A DNA stretch of 64,000 nt, taken from Melioribacteraceae bacterium (GTDB lineage: Bacteria; Bacteroidota; Ignavibacteria; Ignavibacteriales; Melioribacteraceae). Positions 10,159-19,334 of this stretch are shown in pieces (positions within the stretch are counted from its first letter, which is position 1; each line of letters starts with the position of its first letter). The notes beneath the pieces were generated by a model that saw only the letters and a program-made list of their open reading frames with translations, was not told the origin of the DNA and made no database searches. The DNA is taken from NCBI GenBank assembly GCA_021739765.1, contig JAIPBD010000012.1, positions 62,001 to 126,000 on the forward strand, written 5' to 3'. A program made the position numbers and the translations under genes.

Positions 10159-11184
10159 ATGAATAATAAAATATTGATAAAAAGTTTGCTCTTTTTAATG
10201 CTTTTTGGAGTTTCAATACAATCCCAAGATTTTACAAAGGCCGGCAGCACCGCAGCGCAGTTTTTAAAAATTCCTGTTGGTGCCCGAGCGGTTGCGATGG
10301 GGAATACTTTTTCATCAGTCTCGAACGATGCGAGCGCGATGTATTGGAATTCGGCCGGACTTCCTCAAATTAAAAACTTCGTATTAAATTTTACGCACAG
10401 CCAATGGATTGCCGATATGGATCATAACTATTTCGGGATGGTTCTGCCTTTGGATGGTGTAAGTGCGGTTGGACTGAGCGTTATTCAGTTTGCGGCGGGG
10501 CAAATGGAAAATACGACTATTCGTCAACCACAAGGAACAGGAACATTTTTCGACGCGGAAGATTTGGCAATCTCCGTTTCATATGCGAGACAAGTTATTG
10601 AGCAAGTTAGTGTTGGATTCACTGCGAAATATATAAGTCAGCGAATCTGGAATACCTCTGCAGAAACTTTCGCATTTGATTTTTGCGTATTGCTTAAAAC
10701 CGGTTATAAAAATTTACAAATGGGATTTTCTTTCCAAAATTTTGGACCCGAATTAACAATGCGCGGAAGTGATTTGGTAACTGTTGTTGATCTTGACGAG
10801 AATAGTACGATTAATCCCGGAGTTGAATCTAATTTTGCTACACAACCGTTCTCACTTCCTACAAGTTACCGGGCTTCTATTTCGATGGGCTTGATAGGAA
10901 ATGATGGACTTATACAATTTGAAAATTCTACTTTACTGGTCGCTGCGGATGCAGTCCACTTGAATGATAATCCTGAACATTATAGTCTGGGAGCCGAATA
11001 CGGATTCATGGAAATGTTTTTTATCCGGGGCGGTTACAATTTTAATACTGATGAAGAAGGCTTAACACTCGGTACAGGTTTAAGTTTCGATTTTGGTTCT
11101 TCGAAAATTACGTTTGATTACGCGTATGCAACATTCGGAGTTTTTGATGCCGTAAATATTTTCTCGGTTCATCTTTCCCCATAA
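10159..11184 (+). CDS. PorV/PorQ-family outer-membrane protein
   Basis: A 341-residue protein with a signal peptide (about 1-22) followed by the family's diagnostic opening KAGSTAAQFLKIPVGARAVA, then DASAMYWNSAGL. The rest is a predicted beta-barrel with alternating aromatic and glycine strands. PorV and PorQ belong to the type IX secretion apparatus, where PorV shuttles cargo to the attachment complex. Here the gene sits inside a cluster of proteins that carry T9SS-type sorting domains (2237, 7189, 11190), which fits a dedicated shuttle role. Which paralogue it is cannot be decided. Confidence 0.88.
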   Translation: MNNKILIKSLLFLMLFGVSIQSQDFTKAGSTAAQFLKIPVGARAVAMGNTFSSVSNDASAMYWNSAGLPQIKNFVLNFTHSQWIADMDHNYFGMVLPLDGVSAVGLSVIQFAAGQMENTTIRQPQGTGTFFDAEDLAISVSYARQVIEQVSVGFTAKYISQRIWNTSAETFAFDFCVLLKTGYKNLQMGFSFQNFGPELTMRGSDLVTVVDLDENSTINPGVESNFATQPFSLPTSYRASISMGLIGNDGLIQFENSTLLVAADAVHLNDNPEHYSLGAEYGFMEMFFIRGGYNFNTDEEGLTLGTGLSFDFGSSKITFDYAYATFGVFDAVNIFSVHLSP

Positions 11185-11189
11185 TTTTT

Positions 11190-12656
11190 ATGAAGAATAA
11201 AAAAGTATACATCATATTGTTTACTCTGTTTGTGGAGATGTGTTCTACGGATTCCTTAGCACAAATTATCGGTGAATATTCCATAATACAACCGTCCGGC
11301 CTATTAAATCTAAAGGCCGATAATCCATCATCTGTTGAGCAGGTTCGTTGGGAGGTTACATCATATTATAAAAATGAAAACAATTTAGAAATGGATGTCT
11401 CTCGGGATACATTGGAAAGTTTCGGAGATTCGATAAAGGTATTACTAATTAAAAATGTTGGAGAATATACTTTTTATAAAGTTAAAGCTGAAAACGACGC
11501 ATTCTCCGATTCCATTACATTTCAAGTACTTAATAAAGGAATACCCGAAAAGTATTTATTTGAAAATACGGTATTCCCATCAAAACCAATTGTTGTCTAT
11601 TTGATTCTGCCAAATGACATTTCAACCGCAAAATTTGTAATGGTAATGCACGGGGTTAATCGAAATTCGGCAGAATATTCAAATGCGTGGAAATCATTTG
11701 CCGTTAATAATAATTATGTCATTGCCGCTCCTACATTTACGGATGAAGATTGGCCTTCTTCAAGATCATATAATTTAGGAAATATGTTCCCTTCATCAAG
11801 TAGTACGGCATTTATAAATCCGGTTGAGGAATGGACTTTTACAATTGTTGCTAAAATTCATGATGAATTGGTTGGGAAATTAAATCTAAATGATGATAAA
11901 TACACAATTTGGGGGCATTCCGCCGGCGCACAATTTGTGCATCGTTTGATGATATTCAAACCAGATTACAAATTAACTTATGCAATAGCTGCAAATGCGG
12001 GATGGTATACCATGCCGGATTTTGAGATTAATTATCCTTACGGACTCGGAGATTTAAGTCTTGAGTTCGAAGAAACATTTCTCGAAGATTTGGCAATTAA
12101 AAATATTGTTGTTATGCGTGGCACGGATGATACCATCAGAGATTCATTTCTTAACACTTCCTCTGAAGCAGATGAGCAAGGATTAAATCGTTATCAACGC
12201 GCGTACAGCTTTTACAGTTACGCCCAAGAAATTGATCAAAATCATAATTGGAAATTGATTGAAGTAGAAAACATTGGGCATGAGTATAAAGGAATGGCCG
12301 AAGCGGCACAGTCTTTTTTATTAAATCCAACTTCTGTTGATACCGATCAAAACATAACTCCGGTCTCATTTCAACTATTTCAAAACTACCCGAATCCATT
12401 TAACAACTCAACGAATATCAGTTTTTATGTGCCTCATGAAATCAATATGAATGACAATTTTATAAGTTTAATGGTATATAATTCCTTAGGCGAAGTTGTA
12501 GCCAAATTGAAAGACCAAGAAAATAGAGCTGGTACCACGAACATTGCATTTAATGCCATAGATGATAGAGGAATTCCTCTAACAAGCGGTGTATATTTTT
12601 ATCGCCTGTCGGTTGGCGATTTTTCAATTTCAAAAAAAATGATTCTTCTTAAGTAA
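11190..12656 (+). CDS. Secreted alpha/beta hydrolase (esterase-like) with T9SS sorting domain
   Basis: A 488-residue protein with a signal peptide (about 1-24). The catalytic region contains the nucleophile elbow GHSAGAQF (serine near residue 245), an oxyanion-type MVMHGVNRNSAEY, a candidate acid in MRGTDDTIRD and a candidate His in NIGHEYKG, resembling polyhydroxybutyrate-depolymerase/feruloyl-esterase-like hydrolases. The last 90 residues form a C-terminal sorting domain (NYPNPFNNSTNI, GVYFYRL, SKKMILLK). It follows the PorV-like gene by five bases, so co-expression is likely. The substrate is unknown. Confidence 0.88.
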   Translation: MKNKKVYIILFTLFVEMCSTDSLAQIIGEYSIIQPSGLLNLKADNPSSVEQVRWEVTSYYKNENNLEMDVSRDTLESFGDSIKVLLIKNVGEYTFYKVKAENDAFSDSITFQVLNKGIPEKYLFENTVFPSKPIVVYLILPNDISTAKFVMVMHGVNRNSAEYSNAWKSFAVNNNYVIAAPTFTDEDWPSSRSYNLGNMFPSSSSTAFINPVEEWTFTIVAKIHDELVGKLNLNDDKYTIWGHSAGAQFVHRLMIFKPDYKLTYAIAANAGWYTMPDFEINYPYGLGDLSLEFEETFLEDLAIKNIVVMRGTDDTIRDSFLNTSSEADEQGLNRYQRAYSFYSYAQEIDQNHNWKLIEVENIGHEYKGMAEAAQSFLLNPTSVDTDQNITPVSFQLFQNYPNPFNNSTNISFYVPHEINMNDNFISLMVYNSLGEVVAKLKDQENRAGTTNIAFNAIDDRGIPLTSGVYFYRLSVGDFSISKKMILLK

Positions 12657-12675
12657 AGGATATAACCAGAGCTGA

Positions 12676-13809
12676 ATGATGAATAAAGAAAGACTATTAA
12701 ATACTTTTCTGGAGCTGACAAAAATTGATGGCATTCACGGAAAAGAATCAGCAATTGCGGAATTCCTCCATGCAAAACTTAAGGAATTAAATTGCTCCGT
12801 CGTGATCGATGAAGCGGGCCAATCTTTTGGTGGAAATTCGGGAAATATTATTGGTTATAAGGAAGGCGATCCAAACTTATCTCCAATATTCCTTTGTGCG
12901 CACATGGATACGATAAAATCAACCAAGAATATTAAACATTCTATTACAAATGGTATTATCGAAACCGATGGGAATACAATTTTAGGAGGTGATGACCGCG
13001 CGGGAATAGCAGTTATCTTAGAGGTCTTGGAAATTCTTAATGAAGAAAAGATTAAACATTGTCCGCTCGAGATCGTATTTACAGTTTGTGAAGAAGCAGG
13101 AATGTTCGGAGCAAAATTTATAAAAAAGGAAAATCTTAAAAGTAAGTTTGGTTATGTATTTGATTGCCAAGCCTCTCCGGGTAATTACATTGTCGAAGCA
13201 CCGGGCGCGAGTTCATTTATAGCAACATTTATGGGAAAATCCTCCCATGCCGCTGTGTCACCGGAACTTGGGATAAATGCTATTTCAATGGCAGGAAAGG
13301 GAATAGCAAATTTAAAGCTTGGCAGATGGGGCGAAACGGGGATGATGAACATTGGAAAGATTGAAGGTGGGGTCGCCATAAATGTAGTTCCGGATTCAGT
13401 TGTTGTGGAAGGTGAAACGAGAAATTCAGACAATATAAAACTAAACGAACAGTTGGAATACATTAGTAAAAATTTTTCCGATGCCGCTGATGAACTAAAC
13501 GGTAAAGTTATATTCAAAGTTACTTCGAAGTATAAAGGGTATAAATTTGAGGGTGAAGAAGAGTTTGTAACCGCGGCACGCGAAGCAATAAAAACGGCAG
13601 GCCTGTTGCCAAAAGGAATTAGTTATCCCGGTGGAAGTGATGCGAATATTTTTAATTCAAATGGAATTGATGCTTTGAATATGGGAGTTGGATTTAAGAA
13701 CGCACATTCCCTGAATGAAAAAATTGCGGAAAACGATTTATATAAAATCGCAGAAATTGCACTAAATCTTGTTGAATACTTTTCAAAATCTGTTAGCATA
13801 AGTGAGTAA
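12676..13809 (+). CDS. M20-family peptidase (peptidase T-like)
   Basis: A 377-residue cytoplasmic zinc-dependent aminopeptidase-type protein. Metal-binding landmarks are CAHMDTI (about 75-81), GGDDRAGIA (about 104-112), the catalytic EEAG (about 139-142), FDCQAS and the late His in FKNAHSLNE. A central dimerisation domain contains SSHAAVSPE. The length matches PepT-like M20 enzymes that trim tripeptides or hydrolyse acyl-amino acids. A second ATG three bases downstream (12679) is equally possible. It begins the peptide-related cluster that continues to the AbgT transporter. Confidence 0.9.
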   Translation: MMNKERLLNTFLELTKIDGIHGKESAIAEFLHAKLKELNCSVVIDEAGQSFGGNSGNIIGYKEGDPNLSPIFLCAHMDTIKSTKNIKHSITNGIIETDGNTILGGDDRAGIAVILEVLEILNEEKIKHCPLEIVFTVCEEAGMFGAKFIKKENLKSKFGYVFDCQASPGNYIVEAPGASSFIATFMGKSSHAAVSPELGINAISMAGKGIANLKLGRWGETGMMNIGKIEGGVAINVVPDSVVVEGETRNSDNIKLNEQLEYISKNFSDAADELNGKVIFKVTSKYKGYKFEGEEEFVTAAREAIKTAGLLPKGISYPGGSDANIFNSNGIDALNMGVGFKNAHSLNEKIAENDLYKIAEIALNLVEYFSKSVSISE

Positions 13810-13813
13810 TAAG

Positions 13814-15313
13814 ATGACCCCTTCTACACGAATAATAGTGAACCTTGTTTTTTTAAGTATATTTTTAACAAGCAGTTCTTGCGGTCAAAAAATTCCCGCC
13901 CCAATTGAAAATAATAATTTCGAAAGGGTCTCTACGCATGGCGAACTCATGGATTACCTTCAAAGGTTATCAGATGCAAATACTTTTCTTGAATTAGAAA
14001 TTATTGGAAAAAGCGTTGAGGGTCGTGACATTCCGATGATTTACAAGCCTGGAGTTGAGGGATCGGAAAGCGTGAAAGCTTTGATCTTTTGCCAGCAGCA
14101 TGGAAATGAACCATCCGGGAAAGAAGCGGCGCTACTGGTAATAAAGAAAATTTCGGAGGATCCTGACTTATATTCCAATGTCGACCTTTATATTATTCCA
14201 AGTGTAAACCCCGACGGGAATGAATCGGAAAAACGTCGAAATGCTAATGGAGAAGATTTAAATCGAAATCATTTATTGCTAACGGAACCTGAAGTACAAG
14301 CTGTTCATAATGTGTACCATAAAATAAATCCGGAAGTAACACTCGATGTTCATGAATACTCGGCATTTCGTAAGTCGTTTAGGCAAGCCGGTTTTGTGCG
14401 TTCCACAGCTGAAGAATTGGGTGCACCGACAAATCTTAACATTCCGGATCAAATTATTACATACGCGGTTGATAGTTTAATGGCCTTTGTCGAAAATGAT
14501 TTAATTTCGAAGAATGTTTCATTTTCCAACTATCATAAAATCGGTGATCCCTTGGATACCGTTCGCTCAAGTACTACGGGCATAATAGATGGTAGACAAA
14601 GTATGGCTATTGAAAATACACTCTCATTTATTCTTGAAGGCAGAAATGGTGAATCGTTTAATTCCGATTTAGAGAGAAGAACCCTTGACCAGCTAAGCGC
14701 GATGGAGTCCTTTTTGTCCTTTGTGAATTCAAGAGGAAGCAATATTAAAAAAATAATTAAAGCTCAAAAGGAAGTTACCGCTTCGAGTTTGGATTCTGTT
14801 ATAATTCAAATGGATTATGATTTTACCGGAGAGACGATAAATATCCCGATGCAAGTTTTGACTTCACTGAGAGATACCCTGGTTGAAATGAAATACTCCT
14901 CAACCGTAAAGTCACTGAAAAAAGTACCGGTTCCCGAAGCTTATTTGGTTAGCGGCGAAATTGAATTGATTGTTGAATGGTTGGATCGAAATAAAATTCA
15001 ATATCAACAAGTGAATGAGTCGAGTTCATTTTTAATAGAGCGGTATTCTATCGAAAATGTGAAAAACAGATGGATTGAAAACAAGTCCTTCAGAATTCCA
15101 TCAATAGCTAAATCTAAAAAAATATATAAAACCAAGTTAAATGATATAATTATACCGATAAATCAAATAGCAGGTGTAAAAATTATTTCAGCATTTGAAC
15201 CCCAATCCATGTGGGGTTTATTTCAATCAGATCTTTTCCAAAACGTTTTTGAAGGGCAAACAGAATTCCCGATTTATCGAATAATCAGCGAATATAAAAA
15301 TGAGAAATTATGA
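13814..15313 (+). CDS. Exported M14-family zinc carboxypeptidase
   Basis: About 499 residues from the ATG at 13814; a GTG at 13802 overlaps the upstream gene by eight bases and is the alternative start. The N-terminus is a signal peptide ending TSSSCGQ, so a lipoprotein is possible although the lipobox is imperfect. The M14 zinc site is seen as QHGNEPSGKEA (His and Glu), DLNRNH and DVHEYS, and the catalytic Glu in FILEGRNG. The second half (about 290-499) is a less conserved accessory region. It would remove C-terminal residues from peptides in the periplasm or at the cell surface. Confidence 0.87.
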   Translation: MTPSTRIIVNLVFLSIFLTSSSCGQKIPAPIENNNFERVSTHGELMDYLQRLSDANTFLELEIIGKSVEGRDIPMIYKPGVEGSESVKALIFCQQHGNEPSGKEAALLVIKKISEDPDLYSNVDLYIIPSVNPDGNESEKRRNANGEDLNRNHLLLTEPEVQAVHNVYHKINPEVTLDVHEYSAFRKSFRQAGFVRSTAEELGAPTNLNIPDQIITYAVDSLMAFVENDLISKNVSFSNYHKIGDPLDTVRSSTTGIIDGRQSMAIENTLSFILEGRNGESFNSDLERRTLDQLSAMESFLSFVNSRGSNIKKIIKAQKEVTASSLDSVIIQMDYDFTGETINIPMQVLTSLRDTLVEMKYSSTVKSLKKVPVPEAYLVSGEIELIVEWLDRNKIQYQQVNESSSFLIERYSIENVKNRWIENKSFRIPSIAKSKKIYKTKLNDIIIPINQIAGVKIISAFEPQSMWGLFQSDLFQNVFEGQTEFPIYRIISEYKNEKL

Positions 15314-16215
15314 ATAATCAAGAGAGTGCATTTACAGAAACAAGTTCTACGATTCAATTTTTCCCACCGGGGAGAAACCTGCACAGAAACAATTTTATGA
15401 AATTGGACGATGCTGAAATATATTATGAAGTAAAAGGTGATGGACCGCCAATAATTTTTATTCACGGTTTGGGCGGAAACCACCTTTCGTGGTGGCAGCA
15501 AATTCCCCATTTCGTTGATAGATATAAGTGCATAAACTTTTCTCATCGAGGCTTTTCGCTATCCACTAATCATTCAAATAAAATCGGACACGAAGTATTT
15601 GCCGATGATCTCTCGCAACTAATAGAAATGTTGAATTTAAAGGATGTGTATATAGTTGCTCAATCAATGGGTGGGTGGACGGCGTTGACTTATTTTCTCA
15701 AAAATGTTTCTAATGTTAAAGCAGTAGTAATGGCGTCAACCTCAGGTACAATTGATTTCAAGAAGATAAATCATCCGCAAATTGAAAAGCTGGGTGAGTG
15801 GGAAAAATGGTCCGGCGAAGAAATGAAGCGATTAAAAAATGCCGAAGTGCTGAATGCAATCGGATTCGAAATGGCAAAAACACAACCTGCTCTTTCCCTT
15901 AATTATGAACAAATTTATAACTTAACTCCTTATTCCTACAAAGAGACAATTCGTACCGACATCAAATCGAATCGTATCCAATCACCTGACGTCTTGAATG
16001 AGGTTGATACACCCTTCCTTTTCATTACGGGGGAAAACGACGTTTCGTTCCCTGCAATAGGGGGAGAGGCAATGGCTTCAGTAATGAAAAATGCAAAATG
16101 GATAAATTTTAAAAATACCGGACATTCGGTCTATTTTGAGAGGGCTGATGAATTTAATAAGTCGGTTGATGAATTTATTTCCATAATTTCTAATATATCT
16201 GTAAAGAAGGATTAA
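15310..16215 (+). CDS. Alpha/beta hydrolase
   Basis: A 301-residue hydrolase whose ATG overlaps the stop of the carboxypeptidase gene (ATGA), implying translational coupling. It shows the HGLGGNHLSW oxyanion loop, the nucleophile elbow AQSMGGWT (serine near residue 119), the acid in FITGENDVSF and the histidine in KNTGHSVYFE. The first 29 residues look like a non-conserved tail; the hydrolase fold proper begins at MKLDDAEIYYE. No signal peptide is seen, so it should be cytoplasmic. The substrate is unknown, but the operon suggests an ester or amide of a scavenged conjugate. Confidence 0.88.
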   Translation: MNNQESAFTETSSTIQFFPPGRNLHRNNFMKLDDAEIYYEVKGDGPPIIFIHGLGGNHLSWWQQIPHFVDRYKCINFSHRGFSLSTNHSNKIGHEVFADDLSQLIEMLNLKDVYIVAQSMGGWTALTYFLKNVSNVKAVVMASTSGTIDFKKINHPQIEKLGEWEKWSGEEMKRLKNAEVLNAIGFEMAKTQPALSLNYEQIYNLTPYSYKETIRTDIKSNRIQSPDVLNEVDTPFLFITGENDVSFPAIGGEAMASVMKNAKWINFKNTGHSVYFERADEFNKSVDEFISIISNISVKKD

Positions 16216-16252
16216 ACTTAAATTTTGTATTTCCAAAAACAAGGTAGATGAT

Positions 16253-17770
16253 TTGAAAAAAGTAAGTGGAATTTTTGATAAATTTTTAAATATTGTTGAA
16301 AAAGGTGGAAACGCTTTACCAAATCCTTCAACCTTATTTGCAATTTTTGCGTTTCTAACAATTATGCTATCCGGAATTGCCTACTTACTTGATCTTCAAT
16401 CCATCCATCCGGTTACGAATGAAATAATAAAAATAAATAATCTGCTATCTGAGTGGGGCCTCCACAAAATAATGCTTGAGATGGTTGATAACTTTACAAG
16501 TTTCGCACCTCTCGGAATTGTGATGGTTGCGCTGCTAGGATTAGGCATCGCCGAAGGAAGCGGATTAATCAGTACTGTAATAAGGTTATTTGTTCTTTCC
16601 GCTCCAAAGTCGATGCTTACATTTATAATTGTGTTTGCCGGTGTTATAAGCAACATGGCGAGCACGGTCGGCTACGTTATATTGATACCACTTGCCGGGG
16701 TTGTTTTTCTGGCTGTAAGAAGGCATCCGATTGCAGGGATGGCCGCCGCGTATGCAGGAATCTCCGGAGGCTATAATGCAAATTTATTGATAGGAACCGT
16801 CGATCCCTTGCTTGCCGGACTTTCACAGGAAGCAGCACGAATAATTGATCCGGCTTATGTTGTTAATCCAACGGCGAATTACTATTTCATGTTTATTTCA
16901 ACATTTCTAATTTCAATCGCTGGAACTTGGATAACTGAAAAGTTTGTTGAACCACGCTTAGGGAATTATTCCGGTGAAGTTGAGCCCGAAAAAATTGAAC
17001 ACTTATCCCCGGAAGAAAAAAAAGGATTAAAATTTACATTAATAACTATTAGTGCAATTGTGATTGCAATCTTTATCGGAATGTTTCCGGAGGACGGCAT
17101 TTTTAGAGGAGATGACGGAACCATCTTAGGTTCGCCCCTAATTAAGGGGGTTGTATCATTAATATTTGTTGTAGCCGGCTTGGCTGGAATCGCCTTCGGA
17201 TTTGGAACCGGTAAATTTAAGAATGATGATGATGTTATAAAAAGTATGGAGCAATCGATGAAATCGATAGCTACTTATTTAGTGCTTGTCTTTTTTGCAT
17301 CACAATTTGTTGCTTACTTTAATTGGACTAACCTTGGGTTAATAATAGCAATCGAAGGGGCAAACTTTCTTGCTCATCTTGGTATTGAACTCATTCCTTT
17401 AATGATACTTTTTATTATTCTTTCCGGTACGATAAATTTATTTATGGGAAGCGCGTCGGCAAAATGGGCTTTGATGGCCCCAATATTTGTACCTATGTTT
17501 ATGTTGCTTGGTTTTTCGCCGGAGCTGACTCAAACCGGATTTAGAATTGGGGATAGTGTCACAAATGTTATTTCCCCAATGATGAGTTTTTTTGCACTTA
17601 TAATTGTCTTTTTTCAAAAGTATGATAAGAAAGCGGGTATTGGAACAATTGTTTCAACTATGCTTCCCTATTCAATTTTGTTTTTTATTTTCTGGACTAT
17701 TCTTTTAGTGTTTTGGATTTGGATGGGATTCCCTTTAGGGCCAAATTCCGGGTTACACTATCAAATGTAA
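16253..17770 (+). CDS. AbgT-family transporter
   Basis: A 505-residue polytopic membrane protein with roughly a dozen hydrophobic segments, starting at a TTG with AAGG eight bases upstream; the nearby ATG at 16248 is in another frame and hits a stop at once. The family-typical segments GNALPNPSTLFAI, ASTVGYVILIPLA, GGYNANLL and MGSASAKWALMAPIFVPM are present. AbgT of E. coli imports p-aminobenzoyl-glutamate, and relatives export sulphonamides. Peptidases and hydrolases upstream and a SIS-domain regulator downstream suggest uptake of a peptide-like conjugate. Confidence 0.9.
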   Translation: MKKVSGIFDKFLNIVEKGGNALPNPSTLFAIFAFLTIMLSGIAYLLDLQSIHPVTNEIIKINNLLSEWGLHKIMLEMVDNFTSFAPLGIVMVALLGLGIAEGSGLISTVIRLFVLSAPKSMLTFIIVFAGVISNMASTVGYVILIPLAGVVFLAVRRHPIAGMAAAYAGISGGYNANLLIGTVDPLLAGLSQEAARIIDPAYVVNPTANYYFMFISTFLISIAGTWITEKFVEPRLGNYSGEVEPEKIEHLSPEEKKGLKFTLITISAIVIAIFIGMFPEDGIFRGDDGTILGSPLIKGVVSLIFVVAGLAGIAFGFGTGKFKNDDDVIKSMEQSMKSIATYLVLVFFASQFVAYFNWTNLGLIIAIEGANFLAHLGIELIPLMILFIILSGTINLFMGSASAKWALMAPIFVPMFMLLGFSPELTQTGFRIGDSVTNVISPMMSFFALIIVFFQKYDKKAGIGTIVSTMLPYSILFFIFWTILLVFWIWMGFPLGPNSGLHYQM

Positions 17771-17790
17771 CTCATAATTAAAGAGAACAA

Positions 17791-18636
17791 ATGAGAAATT
17801 ATTACGAATTTCTTGAAGAATTAATAAGGTCTAAAAACAAAGAGTTTACGGCAACTGAAAAGAAGATTGCAAACTTTGTTCTGGCACAATATAAAGAAAT
17901 TCCTTTTTTGTCTATCCATGATTTTGCCGAACGCATTGGCGTCGGGCGCGCTTCAATAATGAGATTCACAAAGAAATTAGGATTTGAAGGCTTCCTTTCA
18001 TTAAAAAAAGAAATCAACACCAGGATGATGAATACTCTTGCTCCTATGGAAAAATTTAGACTTTCGCTCGATCATGAAGTTAGCCAGAATACTTTTCTGA
18101 ATGAAGTCGGCGAAACCGAAGTGAACAATATTAATCAAACTTTAAACAACTACAACCCGAAGAGTTACAAGCAAGCTGTAGATTTGATTTCAAAAGCGAA
18201 TATAGTTTACACAGTTGGATATAACTTGAGTAGCTTTTTGGCCGATATTCTTTCATACCTGCTCCAGAGGATCGGAGCAAAATCACTCTCAACCAGTATT
18301 GGTGGTCGTTCTTTGGTGGATCAATTGATGAATCTGGACAAAAAGGATGTAGTTGTTACAATATCATTACCACCTTACTCAACCGAGACTATCGACGCGG
18401 CAAAATATGCGAAGCAGCATGGTGTTAAAGTGATTTCATTTACAGATTCCTACACTTCACCAATAGTTTCGGTTTCCGACATCATACTATTAGTTAAAAC
18501 GGAAAGCCAAATTTTTTCAAATTCCTTCTCCGCTATCTCAGTTATTTTTTATGCTTTGGTTTACGAAGTAGCCGTAAAAAACAAACCTCGCTCATTAGAA
18601 GCATTAAATGAACGATTGAATAAAAAATTTAACTGA
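17791..18636 (+). CDS. RpiR-family transcriptional regulator (HTH plus SIS domain)
   Basis: A 281-residue regulator. The N-terminal 75 residues form the RpiR helix-turn-helix (FTATEKKIANFVLA, FAERIGVGRASIMRFTKKLG). Residues about 125-260 form a sugar-isomerase (SIS) ligand-binding domain (TVGYNLSSFLAD, VVVTISLPPYSTETIDAA, VISFTDSYTSPI). It follows the AbgT gene by 20 bases and is the last gene of the cluster, so it probably controls this operon in response to a small ligand, often a sugar phosphate or amino sugar in the family. Confidence 0.9.
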   Translation: MRNYYEFLEELIRSKNKEFTATEKKIANFVLAQYKEIPFLSIHDFAERIGVGRASIMRFTKKLGFEGFLSLKKEINTRMMNTLAPMEKFRLSLDHEVSQNTFLNEVGETEVNNINQTLNNYNPKSYKQAVDLISKANIVYTVGYNLSSFLADILSYLLQRIGAKSLSTSIGGRSLVDQLMNLDKKDVVVTISLPPYSTETIDAAKYAKQHGVKVISFTDSYTSPIVSVSDIILLVKTESQIFSNSFSAISVIFYALVYEVAVKNKPRSLEALNERLNKKFN

Positions 18637-18642
18637 GTCTGA

Positions 18643-18667
18643 TTTTAAGTGTAAGTGTGACTTAAAA
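18643..18667. terminator. Bidirectional hairpin between convergent genes
   Basis: TTTTAAGT at 18643-18650 pairs with ACTTAAAA at 18660-18667 around a nine-base loop. The arms supply T-rich flanks on either strand, so it could end both the RpiR cluster and the bactofilin operon. The stem is AT-rich and therefore weak. Confidence 0.45.
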
Positions 18668-18675
18668 ATACTTTG

Positions 18676-19287
18676 CTACCAAAAATTCCCAATGCTTTTA
18701 CCCTCACCGTCATCTTTTGTGTCATCGAAGCCCGGTCGTTTTAATTCACCGGTTTTTGTTCTCCTTTGATTTGATGAAGCAGCCGTTACCCTTTCAGATT
18801 CTTCCTTCTCAGAATCTTCTTTAATCGAAGGATCATCTTTTTTGTTAAGGTAGATTACATTAGTTGGTGGAGTGCTTAATTTTTGTTCTTCAGTTGATTC
18901 CGGAACAACTTCGCCGATAGAAAACTTCCCTGACATCTCAACATTATTTTCACACATTAAATTTTGAGCGCTTATATCACCCAAAGCTACCGAATGTTCT
19001 TTTAATATTAAGTTCTCCGACGCAAAAATATTACCGTTTACTTTACCGTAAACAAGGATATTACTCCCTTTCAAATCACCTGTAATAGTGGCTGATTTGC
19101 CAATTATAATTTCAGATTTTGATGTTATGTTTCCTTTAACATAACCGTGCACAACTATTCCGCTTTCGTCTGTGATATTCCCTTCAAAGCGTGTAGATTC
19201 TGACAGTAAGTTATAGTTATCAGAATCTAATTGTATATCGTATCCATGAGAAGAAGCTTGATTCCGCTTCTTGTAAGAAAGTTTCAA
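18676..19287 (-). CDS. Bactofilin-family cytoskeletal protein
   Basis: A 203-residue protein. Residues about 30-125 form the bactofilin beta-helix, seen as six-residue-periodic short strands (FEGNITDESGIVVHGYV, KGNITSKSEIIIG, ATITGDLKGSNILVYGKV, NGNIFASENLILKEHS). A charged, low-complexity C-terminal tail of about 75 residues follows. Bactofilins polymerise without nucleotide and scaffold enzymes or pili. It lies 47 bases downstream of the actin-like gene on the same strand, so two filament-forming proteins share one transcription unit. Confidence 0.92.
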   Translation of the reverse strand: MKLSYKKRNQASSHGYDIQLDSDNYNLLSESTRFEGNITDESGIVVHGYVKGNITSKSEIIIGKSATITGDLKGSNILVYGKVNGNIFASENLILKEHSVALGDISAQNLMCENNVEMSGKFSIGEVVPESTEEQKLSTPPTNVIYLNKKDDPSIKEDSEKEESERVTAASSNQRRTKTGELKRPGFDDTKDDGEGKSIGNFW

Positions 19288-19334
19288 AATGCCCCCTCAT
19301 CGCTATTTTTTTGCTTTCCTTATTAAAATATAGT

